Positions 1-7,456 of a stretch of 15,551 nucleotides of DNA are shown here, one piece after another. Source of the DNA: Bacillota bacterium (GTDB lineage Bacteria > Bacillota > Clostridia > Lachnospirales > Lachnospiraceae); contig JAEWEO010000049.1 in assembly GCA_023389295.1 (NCBI GenBank), positions 1-15,551 on the forward strand, read 5' to 3'. Position 1 is the stretch's first letter, and each line of letters begins with the position of its first letter. Made by a program: the position numbers and the translations under genes. The notes under the pieces were generated by a model. The model was not told the origin of the DNA. It saw nothing but the letters and a program-made list of their open reading frames with translations, and searched no databases.

Positions 1-54
1 GAAAAAAATATATTAAATAACAAAAAACTATGGTATGATTACTTTATTACCAAT

Positions 55-86
55 ATAAACCATAAAAGTTTATGAAACATTATACT
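55..86 (+). promoter_or_regulatory. Candidate promoter and operator of the sensor operon
   Basis: A -10-like TATACT lies at 81-86, with no good -35 at the expected position (58-63). The -35 area instead carries ATAAACCA (55-62) overlapping a 14-bp inverted repeat, CATAAA-AG-TTTATG (61-74). A weak -35 covered by a repeat fits an activator-dependent promoter, and the response regulator just downstream is the obvious candidate activator. The same ATAAACCA recurs before the transporter gene at 4468-4475. A further short inverted repeat, TGGTA (31-35)/TACCA (48-52), lies upstream. The assignment is inferred from sequence only. Confidence 0.35.
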
Positions 87-164
87 AGAACCCCGACCTG
101 ATTATAAATACAGATACTGAAAATTTATTATGCAAGCATTCATTCTCAGAACATGGAGGCAAAT

Positions 165-1787
165 ATGTATAAGGTCTTTTTGGTGGAAGATGAAATTGTA
201 ATACGAGAAGGTATTAAGAACAAAATTCAATGGGATGATGAGGGATTTAAGATTGTCGGGGATGAAAGTGACGGTGAATTGGCATATCCGATGATTAAAA
301 GGGAACAGCCGGATATTCTGATAACAGATATAAAAATGCCGTTCATGGATGGACTTGAATTAAGTAAATTATTAAAGAAAGATATGCCTCAGCTGAAAAT
401 AATTATTATAAGCGGATATAGTGATTTTGGATATGCACAACAAGCAATAGATATTGGCGTCAGCGAATATCTGCTAAAACCAGTAACATCGAATAAACTT
501 ATGGCTGCCGTAAAAAATGCAGCTGCAGCAATTGAAAAGGAACGGAAGGAAAAACAATTACTGGAGCAGTATCAGCTTTTGGTTTACCAGAAACAGGGAG
601 AAAAAAGAAAGGATTTTTTTAATGCGTTAGTAAGCGGAAAAATGTCTCTTTCACAAATTATTGAACAGGAAGAGGAACTTGGAATTGATATGGTGGCAAG
701 TGTTTTTTGTGTTTTGCTGTTTCAATTCAAAGTACAGGAGGACATGTATGAATATTCCAATGAAATAGTACAATGTGAAGCAAGAATGATGCAAGAACTA
801 ATGAAGTTCCCTAATATAAAAGCATTTGAACGTGGTATGGATGGCTGGGCTTTTATTCTTCTGGGAGAAACTGAATTACAAATTAATGAGTTGACCCAGG
901 AATTATGTAATTTACTAATTGGCATCTGTAGCGAGAAGGTACATTATTTTGGGGGAATTGGTCGGTGTGTTCATCGTGTCCGTGACTTACATAAGTCCTA
1001 TCTAGATGCTAATAGTGCTTTTTCTTTACGTTATTTTGAAAACAGAGATCAGTTCCTATCTTATAATGACGTCCGCAATATTAAGTCGCAAATAGGAAAT
1101 CGGATTAGTGTTAGTGAATTGAATCTTGAGAAGCTTGATAGGAATTTACTGGAGGATTTCTTGAAGAGAGGAACCGTTGCAGATGTAGATGAATTTGTAG
1201 ATAGCTATTTTGATGGCTTCAGTTCGAGTGCTATGAGTTCAGCCCTTTTCAGGCAATATATTATAATGGATGGATATTCAGCTATCATGAAATTCCTTAA
1301 AAATCTTCAGTATCCAAAGGAAAAGCTAGACAACTGTCTTAAGAGTATGAATAGTGTAACTGATCAGCTTTCCAGCTTGGAGGACTGCTCTGAATTTTAC
1401 AAATCAATATTGAAGGAAGCAATTGATTTACGTAATAAGAATAGTCAGAGAAGATATGCCGGTCTGATTGAAAAGGCAAAGGAATACATGCATCTTAATT
1501 TTGCAATGAGCGATCTTACGCTTGATAAGGTTGCATCTAAGGTTAATGTTAGCCCCAATTACTTCAGTTCACTTTTTAATCAGGAAACTGGTATGACTTT
1601 TATTGAATATCTGACGGATTTACGTATGGAGAAAGCAAAGGATTATTTAAGATGTTCCAGTAGAAGGATTACTGAAATTGGATTTTTAGTAGGATATCAG
1701 GATTCTCATTATTTCAGTTACATATTTAAAAAGACACAAAATTGCACACCGTCGGAATACAGGCTGCAGGGAAAAGGTGAAGAATGA
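165..1787 (+). CDS. YesN-type response regulator with AraC-family DNA-binding domain
   Basis: This is a cytoplasmic transcription regulator that receives phosphate from the kinase encoded next. From the ATG at 165 it is 540 residues. The N-terminal receiver domain (about 1-120) has the acidic pocket E8-D9, phosphoacceptor D55 in ITDIKMP, S83, and K105 in LLKP. A middle region of about 300 residues is poorly conserved, as usual in the YesN family. The C-terminal 100 residues form a two-helix-turn-helix AraC domain (LTLDKVASKVNVSPNYFS, then a second helix-turn-helix ending in PSEYR). I chose 165 over the in-frame ATG at 153 because GGAGG at 155-159 lies 5 bases before 165 and would be inside the longer version. 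Its stop overlaps the next start as ATGA. By context it likely controls the sugar transporter at 4615-9624. Confidence 0.93.
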   Translation: MYKVFLVEDEIVIREGIKNKIQWDDEGFKIVGDESDGELAYPMIKREQPDILITDIKMPFMDGLELSKLLKKDMPQLKIIIISGYSDFGYAQQAIDIGVSEYLLKPVTSNKLMAAVKNAAAAIEKERKEKQLLEQYQLLVYQKQGEKRKDFFNALVSGKMSLSQIIEQEEELGIDMVASVFCVLLFQFKVQEDMYEYSNEIVQCEARMMQELMKFPNIKAFERGMDGWAFILLGETELQINELTQELCNLLIGICSEKVHYFGGIGRCVHRVRDLHKSYLDANSAFSLRYFENRDQFLSYNDVRNIKSQIGNRISVSELNLEKLDRNLLEDFLKRGTVADVDEFVDSYFDGFSSSAMSSALFRQYIIMDGYSAIMKFLKNLQYPKEKLDNCLKSMNSVTDQLSSLEDCSEFYKSILKEAIDLRNKNSQRRYAGLIEKAKEYMHLNFAMSDLTLDKVASKVNVSPNYFSSLFNQETGMTFIEYLTDLRMEKAKDYLRCSSRRITEIGFLVGYQDSHYFSYIFKKTQNCTPSEYRLQGKGEE

Positions 1788-3250
1788 CAAACGATATTCA
1801 TGGAAAACCAATCAAATATCCCTTAAGGCTGAAGCTATTTATGGTAGCTGCTATCATCATCATACCGATGATTATTCTTTCACTTTACCAGATTGTAGCT
1901 CTTTATAATTATAGTACGGCTTATGATACCATAGTGCGAAGGATTACATCAGCTAATAACTACAACCTCAATTTTAAAGAGGAAATGGATGAAAGTATGT
2001 ATAAGATTGTAGTGGAAGCAGAAACATTTGAATCAATTAATGAAAATAATGATCTAAAAAATCCATATAAGCTCATTGACGCTGCTAGAGACAATTTTAC
2101 TAAGTTGCAGGAAATAACCTCCAGCAGAGAGAGTCTTGATTGGATTAAACGTATTCTACTCAATCTTGAAACCCTTAAGGATAGAATTAATGAAATACGT
2201 GATAACCTAAATCAGACCGGTCATTATGAAGAAAATATTGAAATGCTGGAATCAGACATTTATATTTTAACCGAGCTGTTTCAGGAGGAAATCCAGTATT
2301 ACATTTATTATGAAACACAGAATTTTGAAGCCATAAGACAGAGCCTTAATGAGCAAGTAACCAATGTGATTGTGACAATGATAGTGGCACTGTCATCCAT
2401 TATTATTGCATCCGTATTGGTTAATATTCTAGTAACAGATAGCATTACAAAACCAATCAGAACGTTGTGCGACAAGACTGCCATGGTAGCTAAGGGAGAC
2501 TTTACAACGAGGACAACCTGCGATAATCATGATGAATTATCAATCTTATCCGATAGCTTTAACGACATGGCATCTAAGCTAGAGCAGCAAGTGAAAAGCA
2601 TAAGGTTAGAGCAGGAAAACTTACGGTATATGGAATCAAAGCTTTTGCAAACGCAGATCAACCCTCATTTTTTATACAACACGTTAGATACTATTATCTG
2701 GTTGATTGAAGGGGATAAAAACAAAGAAGCAATCGATATTGTTGTAGCTCTGTCAGACTTTTTTCGCATTGTTGTGAGTAAGGGAAAAGATTTCATTACG
2801 ATTCGTGAAGAAGAAATCCATATTAAGAGTTATCTACAGATACAACAGTCACGCTATAAAGATATTTTAGACTATGAGATTATTATCCCTAAAGAACTAT
2901 ATGGATATCAAATTTTGAAGCTGACTTTGCAACCACTTATAGAAAATTCACTGTACCATGGTATTAAGATGTTAAGGGCAAGAGGGAAAATAACAGTTAC
3001 TGGAGAAATAATAGACGAGGTCATCTGCTTCCATGTCATTGATAATGGAATTGGAATGAGTGAAGAGGAGTTACAAGCTCTACGGATCGAAGTTGAAGTA
3101 CCAGGAAGTGAGCACAGTACCGGTTTTGGTCTTGCAAATGTAAATAAACGAATTAAATTAAACTATGGTAATAGGTACGGACTAGAGATACAAAGCAAAA
3201 AGGGAGAGGGCACGGATATCATGATCAAAATTCCAGCAAGACTAGGGTGA
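1784..3250 (+). CDS. YesM/LytS-type sensor histidine kinase
   Basis: This membrane sensor kinase of 488 residues is the partner of the upstream regulator. TM1 lies at about 17-41, an extracellular segment rich in predicted helix at 42-190, and TM2 at about 192-217. A HAMP linker follows at about 218-272 (TKPI, then FND.ASKL). The His_kinase domain has the phosphoacceptor H295 in QINPHFLYNTLD. The HATPase domain shows the N box (PLIEN, N388), the G1 box DNGIGM (420-425) and GFGL (447-450). The extracellular part has no recognisable ligand-binding domain of its own, so sensing probably relies on the binding lipoprotein encoded next. A known parallel is XylFII-LytS with YesN in Clostridium beijerinckii, where a sugar-binding protein docks on the kinase. 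The ATGA overlap with the regulator indicates translational coupling. Confidence 0.93.
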   Translation: MTNDIHGKPIKYPLRLKLFMVAAIIIIPMIILSLYQIVALYNYSTAYDTIVRRITSANNYNLNFKEEMDESMYKIVVEAETFESINENNDLKNPYKLIDAARDNFTKLQEITSSRESLDWIKRILLNLETLKDRINEIRDNLNQTGHYEENIEMLESDIYILTELFQEEIQYYIYYETQNFEAIRQSLNEQVTNVIVTMIVALSSIIIASVLVNILVTDSITKPIRTLCDKTAMVAKGDFTTRTTCDNHDELSILSDSFNDMASKLEQQVKSIRLEQENLRYMESKLLQTQINPHFLYNTLDTIIWLIEGDKNKEAIDIVVALSDFFRIVVSKGKDFITIREEEIHIKSYLQIQQSRYKDILDYEIIIPKELYGYQILKLTLQPLIENSLYHGIKMLRARGKITVTGEIIDEVICFHVIDNGIGMSEEELQALRIEVEVPGSEHSTGFGLANVNKRIKLNYGNRYGLEIQSKKGEGTDIMIKIPARLG

Positions 3251-3315
3251 TGATAAAAAATATGAAATGTCTATTGAGGGATAGCCCGCTAGAGATAAAT
3301 CAATGGAGGTAGGAT

Positions 3316-4428
3316 GTGAGCAAAAAGATTAAATTCATTTTATGGATTTTGTTTCTAGGATTGATTGTACTCGCTAGTTGTAGTCTTAGACCGTCGAAAA
3401 ATCTTCAAGTTAAAGAACCTGAAAATACAGAGGATATGATTGATTCCGATCTGATTATTGTTGGTTTCTCGCAGCTTGGTTCTGAATCTGACTGGCGCAC
3501 GGCTAATACAAAATCAATCCAGAAAGCTCTAATAAAAGAAAATGGGTTTTCGCTCATTTTTGCTAATGGAAGGCAGAGTCAAGAGAATCAGATTAAGGAT
3601 GTAAGAAGTTTTATTTTTCAGGAGGTAGATTATATTTTAATTGCACCGGTCATGGAAACCGGATGGGATACGGTACTTACGGAGGCTAAGGAAGCAGGTA
3701 TTCCGGTTATTATCGTGGATCGTATGATTGATACGGAAGATGAAAGTCTTTATGTCGCATGCGTGGGTACCGATAAATATGCAGAAGGCGTAAAGGCAGG
3801 TCAGTGGCTGGAAAAATATCTAAAGGAGCAAAAAAGAAATGATAATACTTCAAAGGAAAAGAAAACTTTAGATAAGAAATTGATAGCAGAAGAAACCTCA
3901 GCCAAGGAAAAACATGGACAAGATGAGGATATTATTAATATTGTTGTGCTTGAGGGTAATCCCAATTCAACTGCTCAAATTGGTCGTTCGCAGGGGTTTG
4001 AGGATATCGCTTCACTTCATGAGAACTGGAACATTCTTGCACATGATAGTGGTGATTTTACCAAAGCAAAGGGCAAAGAAGTGATGATGAAGTATTTAAA
4101 GGAATTTGATAATATTGATGTTTTGGTTTCTCAAAATGATGACATGACCTTTGGAGCTATCGAGGCAATACAAGAAGCTGGATTAACCTGTGGGGTAGAT
4201 GGTGAAATCACAATCATTTCTTTTGATGCGGTATCAGAGGCCTTTGATATGATGGAAAAGGGGTTAATTAATGTAGATATTGAATGTAATCCCCTACAGG
4301 GAGAGTTAATCGCCAAGATAATAGAACGTCTGGAAAAAGGGGAAAAGCCCCCGAAGATATCTTATGTGGACGGAAGGGTTTTTGAAGCCGAAAATGCTGC
4401 AATAGAACGTGTTGGCCGAAGTTATTAA
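3316..4428 (+). CDS. YtfQ-like sugar-binding lipoprotein, probable sensor partner of the kinase
   Basis: This is a 370-residue periplasmic-binding-protein family lipoprotein (Peripla_BP_4 type). The start is GTG, with GGAGG at 3305-3309; the ATG two bases upstream is out of frame and stops at once. A signal peptide ends in the lipobox LASC (C22), so it is anchored outside the membrane. Residues 49-170 closely resemble E. coli YtfQ as I remember it: GFSQ.GSES.WR, then NQIK.VRSF, IAPV..TGW and an SGDFT.(S/A)KGKEVM segment later. A Lys/Glu-rich insertion at about 171-205, absent from YtfQ and from the second binding protein in this window, breaks the hinge region. Its place 65 bases behind the kinase gene, away from the permeases, suggests a sensory role rather than transport. 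It could also be an alternative binding protein for the transporter. Confidence 0.82.
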   Translation: MSKKIKFILWILFLGLIVLASCSLRPSKNLQVKEPENTEDMIDSDLIIVGFSQLGSESDWRTANTKSIQKALIKENGFSLIFANGRQSQENQIKDVRSFIFQEVDYILIAPVMETGWDTVLTEAKEAGIPVIIVDRMIDTEDESLYVACVGTDKYAEGVKAGQWLEKYLKEQKRNDNTSKEKKTLDKKLIAEETSAKEKHGQDEDIINIVVLEGNPNSTAQIGRSQGFEDIASLHENWNILAHDSGDFTKAKGKEVMMKYLKEFDNIDVLVSQNDDMTFGAIEAIQEAGLTCGVDGEITIISFDAVSEAFDMMEKGLINVDIECNPLQGELIAKIIERLEKGEKPPKISYVDGRVFEAENAAIERVGRSY

Positions 4429-4467
4429 ACCTTAAAAAAACAAACCAAATTCATAGAAATCTTAACC

Positions 4468-4499
4468 ATAAACCAATTGATGTCAAAACATAGTAAAAA
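4468..4499 (+). promoter_or_regulatory. Candidate promoter and operator of the transporter operon
   Basis: ATAAACCA at 4468-4475 repeats the motif found at 55-62 before the regulator gene, and ACCATAAA (4465-4472) is shared as well. A -10-like TAAAAA lies at 4494-4499, which is 26 bases from the start of the motif, the same distance as from ATAAACCA to TATACT in the first promoter. AAACCAA also occurs twice (4442-4448 and 4470-4476). No good -35 is visible. I infer a regulator-dependent start near 4505, giving a leader of about 110 bases. Confidence 0.3.
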
Positions 4500-4511
4500 T
4501 AACTACAAACA

Positions 4512-4541
4512 CAGGAATAATTTCTGTATTTTTTATTCCTG
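4512..4541 (+). repeat. Stem-loop in the leader of the binding-protein gene
   Basis: CAGGAATAA (4512-4520) and TTATTCCTG (4533-4541) form a perfect 9-bp stem with a 12-base loop. No T-run follows it, so it is not a standard terminator for the upstream gene. If transcription starts near 4505 it would sit at the very 5' end of the message, where such stems often protect mRNA. Confidence 0.5.
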
Positions 4542-4614
4542 GATTTGGAATATACTTGTGCTACATTCAAATAATCTCAATAGGTTGAGTGAAAAATGAT
4601 AGGAGGAGATATCT

Positions 4615-5589
4615 ATGAGAAAATTAATTTATTTCGTTTTGGTATTAACAATGGTTCTATCACTTGCAGCGTGTGGCAACAAAGATAGTAAGACTTCAGG
4701 AAAAGGAAACAAAAAAGTTACGGTAGGTGTTGTTCAGACAAATGCAAACGAGTCAGACTGGAGAACTGCAAATACAAAATCCTTTAATGAAGCTTTCGAG
4801 GAAGCTGGTTTTGAGATTAAAATGGTTTTTGGTGAAGGTGATCATGCAAAACAGATATCACAAGCACAGCAGTTGATTCAGGAGGAGGTTGACTATCTTG
4901 TTGTTTTAGGACTTCAGTCAGCAGGCTGGGAAGATGTAGCAAAAGCAGCGAAGGAAGCCGGAATTCCTTTTATTATGGCTGATCGTAAACTTGAGCTATC
5001 TGAAGATCTTTATACCGCGATGGTATGCTCCGATTTTGAAGCCGAAGGTAATAAGGCTGTTAATTGGCTAAAAGATCAGGCACTAGATAGTTATAAAATT
5101 GTTGTGCTTGGCGGTGATACCGGATCTTCTGCACAACTTGGTCGTTCCAAAGCAATTGAAGATGGCGCAGCTGCAAACGGCTGGGAAATAGTATTCAATC
5201 AAAACATGAAGGGTTGGGACGAAACTCTTGCAAAGCAGGCAGTTGCAGATCTTATCGCTGGTGGTACAGAGTTTACTGTAATCTATGCTGAAAATGATAA
5301 CATGGCTCGTGGCGCTTGTGATGCAATGGATGCTGCTGGTATTACATATGGTAAGGACGGCGATGTAAAGGTTATCGCTTTTGATGCGAATAAATGGGCA
5401 CTTGAAAAGGTTCTTGCAGGACAATTCAACCTTGATGTAGAGTGTAATCCTCTTCATGGACCTCGTATTGTTAAATTAATCAATCAGCTTGAAGCTGGAG
5501 AAAATGTTGAAAAGAATGCTTATGTTGATGAGGAAATGTTTGATTGTGAAACTATCACACAAGAGATTGTTGATGCACGTTCTTATTAA
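4615..5589 (+). CDS. Sugar ABC transporter substrate-binding lipoprotein (YtfQ family)
   Basis: This 324-residue binding protein captures the sugar and delivers it to the permeases encoded downstream. The signal peptide ends in LAAC (C20), so it is a lipoprotein. AGGAGG at 4601-4606 with an 8-base gap is a strong ribosome site, as expected for an abundant binding protein. The mature part has the Peripla_BP_4 layout. Like the protein at 3316-4428 it contains the identical ESDWRTANTKS stretch, a TGW/AGW segment and EAGIP, so the two are paralogs. It lacks the charged insertion and is by eye further from E. coli YtfQ (GVVQTNANES replaces GFSQ.GSES). The substrate is therefore a sugar of the galactofuranose class at best, not proven. 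It is separated from the ATPase gene by 340 bases with strong inverted repeats. Confidence 0.9.
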   Translation: MRKLIYFVLVLTMVLSLAACGNKDSKTSGKGNKKVTVGVVQTNANESDWRTANTKSFNEAFEEAGFEIKMVFGEGDHAKQISQAQQLIQEEVDYLVVLGLQSAGWEDVAKAAKEAGIPFIMADRKLELSEDLYTAMVCSDFEAEGNKAVNWLKDQALDSYKIVVLGGDTGSSAQLGRSKAIEDGAAANGWEIVFNQNMKGWDETLAKQAVADLIAGGTEFTVIYAENDNMARGACDAMDAAGITYGKDGDVKVIAFDANKWALEKVLAGQFNLDVECNPLHGPRIVKLINQLEAGENVEKNAYVDEEMFDCETITQEIVDARSY

Positions 5590-5608
5590 TTCGAAAGGAT
5601 TCGAAAGG
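5589..5608 (+). repeat. Tandem 10-bp direct repeat
   Basis: ATTCGAAAGG occurs twice head to tail. The first copy begins on the last base of the TAA stop codon of the binding-protein gene. It may be a simple slippage duplication; no function is evident. Confidence 0.8.
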
Positions 5609-5655
5609 ACTGATATAAAAAGGTGGCTTTCATTCCTATGATGGCAACATCAGTC
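5608..5655 (+). repeat. Inverted repeat downstream of the binding-protein gene
   Basis: GACTGAT (5608-5614) pairs with ATCAGTC (5649-5655) around a 34-base interior. A T-rich stretch follows only about 15 bases later, so this is at best a weak terminator. It could serve as a 3' stabilising stem for the binding-protein message. Confidence 0.4.
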
Positions 5656-5686
5656 AGAAAGTCTAATATTTTTGTCAATAATAAAG

Positions 5687-5763
5687 GTAAGATTTGATTT
5701 AAATGCGCGGCGCCGAGTATGTGAATATTGTTCGCAGATTCTAGCACCGCGCTTTTATCTTAC
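5687..5763 (+). terminator. Probable leaky intra-operon terminator or mRNA processing stem
   Basis: GCGCGG (5705-5710) pairs with CCGCGC (5747-5752), extended after one mismatch by GC/GC, and is followed by TTTT at 5753-5756. An outer pair, GTAAGAT (5687-5693) with ATCTTAC (5757-5763), encloses it. This is the most GC-rich patch in an AT-rich stretch. The spot between a binding-protein gene and its ATPase gene is where transporter operons commonly place a partial terminator, so that the binding protein is made in excess. The loop is long (about 30 bases), so termination is likely incomplete. Confidence 0.5.
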
Positions 5764-5767
5764 AGAA

Positions 5768-5789
5768 GACAGGTGACAGGTCACCTGTC
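5768..5789 (+). repeat. Perfect 22-bp inverted repeat
   Basis: GACAGGTGAC (5768-5777) is followed by AG and its exact reverse complement GTCACCTGTC (5780-5789). A second small inverted repeat, GTCAT (5787-5791)/ATGAC (5797-5801), overlaps its right arm, so the two RNA hairpins exclude each other. It could be an operator or the end of a second hairpin terminator; no T-run follows. Confidence 0.75.
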
Positions 5790-5929
5790 ATTATTCATGA
5801 CAACTTAATTTCTTGCGAAGCATGAAATTAACATAAACGGTTGGTATGGGTGGGCGTTGTTGTTTAATCATAGAAATGACCGGATAATGTTCAATTATCG
5901 TACCTGAACGGAGGTTTAAATATATTATT

Positions 5930-7456
5930 ATGCAGGACACAGTACTTACAATGAGAGGTATCTATAAAAGCTTTCCCGGAGTACGGGCTTTACAGAATGT
6001 GGATTTTACTTTATGCGAAGGTGAAATACACGCTTTGATGGGTGAAAACGGTGCAGGAAAGTCCACCTTAATTAAGGTTTTGACCGGAGTATATACTAAG
6101 GATGCCGGAGAAATCTGTATGAAAGGAATGGATAAGCCGGTTCGTATCAAATCGCCTCAGGAAGCACAGAAACTGGGCATAAGTACAGTTTATCAAGAAA
6201 TCACATTGTGCCCAAACCTGACGGTTGCCGAAAATCTATTTATTGGCAGGACGAATGATTTACTTGTTGACTGGAAGAAAAGTAACAAAAGGGCAGAAAG
6301 TATTCTGTCGAGTCTAGGAATACCGGTAAAGCCAACAAAGCAATTATCAAATTGCTCCATAGCGGTTCAGCAGATGGTAGCCATCGCCCGTGCGGTTGAT
6401 ATGGACTGCAAGGTATTGATATTTGATGAGCCTACCTCATCACTTGATGAACAGGAGGTTGCCAAACTTTTTACACTAATGCGTGCACTTAGGGATAGAG
6501 GAGTAGGTATCATTTTTGTTACCCATTTTCTAGATCAAGTGTACGAGTTATGTGATAAAATTACAGTTTTGCGAGGTGGTGAGCTTGTAGGAGAATATCA
6601 GATTAAGGAATTACCTAAGGTAGAGCTTGTTGCAAAAATGATGGGCAAGGAACTTGGAGATTTATCGAACATACATAACGAAGTAATATCTGAACATGAT
6701 GACCAGAAAGAAATTATCATTGATGCGAAAGGGCTTGCCAGCACTTCCGGAATAAAACCGTTCAATTTTACCGCATACAAAGGTGAAGTAACGGGCTTTG
6801 CAGGACTACTAGGATCCGGCCGTAGTGAGTGTGTGCGGGCTATTTTTGGCGCAGATAAAGTGATAAAAGGTGAATTAAAAATTAAAGATGAGCATGTTAA
6901 TATTTCTTCACCAAAGAAAGCTATGAAGAAGGGAATTGGATATCTTTCGGAAGATCGAAAACGGGATGGAATTATAGGAGATTTATCAGTGCGAGAGAAT
7001 ATCATACTTGCACTACAGGTTATGAAAGGCTTCTTTAAGCCTTTTACTAAGGCTCAGGCACAAGCCTTTGCGGATGAATATATTAAGTTGCTCGGTATAA
7101 AAACCGCTTCGGCGGATACTCCCATTAACTCCTTATCCGGAGGAAATCAGCAAAAGGTAATCTTGGCTCGTTGGCTTCTTACTCACCCGGAATACCTTAT
7201 TCTTGATGAGCCAACACGCGGAATTGATATTGGTACGAAGGTGGAGATTCAAAAGCTAGTGTTAAAACTTGCTGGAGAGGGTATGAGTATCACATTTATA
7301 TCATCCGAAATTGATGAGATGCTTCGTACCTGTTCTAGATTAGTTGTTATGCGAGATTTGAATGTCGTTGGAGAATTAAAGGGTGATGATATGACGCAGG
7401 ATAAAATAATGTATACGATAGCGGGGGGAGTAAGTCAAAATGTCCAGAAACAATAA
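5930..7456 (+). CDS. Sugar ABC transporter ATP-binding protein (YtfR/RbsA family)
   Basis: This 508-residue tandem ATPase powers sugar import at the inner face of the membrane. The first nucleotide-binding domain has Walker A GENGAGKST (38-46), a degenerate signature LSNCSIAVQQ and Walker B VLIFDEPTSSLD. The second has the usual degenerate P-loop of this family (GLLGSGRSE), the signature LSGGNQQKV and Walker B LILDEPTRGID. Length and layout match YtfR, RbsA and MglA. The GGAGG at 5910-5914 lies 15 bases from the ATG, unusually far; in-frame ATT codons lie at 5924 and 5927, closer to it. The gene overlaps the next by 17 bases, indicating coupled translation with the permease. Confidence 0.95.
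   Translation: MQDTVLTMRGIYKSFPGVRALQNVDFTLCEGEIHALMGENGAGKSTLIKVLTGVYTKDAGEICMKGMDKPVRIKSPQEAQKLGISTVYQEITLCPNLTVAENLFIGRTNDLLVDWKKSNKRAESILSSLGIPVKPTKQLSNCSIAVQQMVAIARAVDMDCKVLIFDEPTSSLDEQEVAKLFTLMRALRDRGVGIIFVTHFLDQVYELCDKITVLRGGELVGEYQIKELPKVELVAKMMGKELGDLSNIHNEVISEHDDQKEIIIDAKGLASTSGIKPFNFTAYKGEVTGFAGLLGSGRSECVRAIFGADKVIKGELKIKDEHVNISSPKKAMKKGIGYLSEDRKRDGIIGDLSVRENIILALQVMKGFFKPFTKAQAQAFADEYIKLLGIKTASADTPINSLSGGNQQKVILARWLLTHPEYLILDEPTRGIDIGTKVEIQKLVLKLAGEGMSITFISSEIDEMLRTCSRLVVMRDLNVVGELKGDDMTQDKIMYTIAGGVSQNVQKQ

Larger units (their letters stand above)
5590..5929 (+). other. 340-bp gene-free spacer within the transporter operon
   Basis: I see no credible gene here. The left two thirds hold the direct and inverted repeats listed separately at 5589-5608, 5608-5655, 5687-5763 and 5768-5789. 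The right part (about 5805-5910) shows no clear promoter or riboswitch, and ends in the GGAGG (5910-5914) used by the ATPase gene. An ATG-started frame of 19 codons at 5638-5697 has no recognisable product. Confidence 0.6.

Noticed and set aside
153..164. In-frame ATG at 153 as start of the response regulator
   Set aside because: The ribosome site GGAGG (155-159) would lie inside it; the receiver domain begins naturally at the ATG at 165.
4512..4541. Stem-loop as the terminator of the sensor operon
   Set aside because: The T-run lies within the loop rather than after the stem, so it would not act as an intrinsic terminator on the + strand.
5083..5457. 124-codon frame on the - strand
   Set aside because: It lies wholly within the binding-protein gene; the product is Cys/Ile-rich with no family features.
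5638..5697. 19-codon leader-like frame in the operon spacer
   Set aside because: AGGTGG is about 12 bases away and the peptide has no run of regulatory codons or recognisable motif; it is likely chance.
6598..7005. 135-codon frame on the - strand
   Set aside because: It lies wholly within the ATPase gene, has no recognisable domain, and is a reading-frame shadow.
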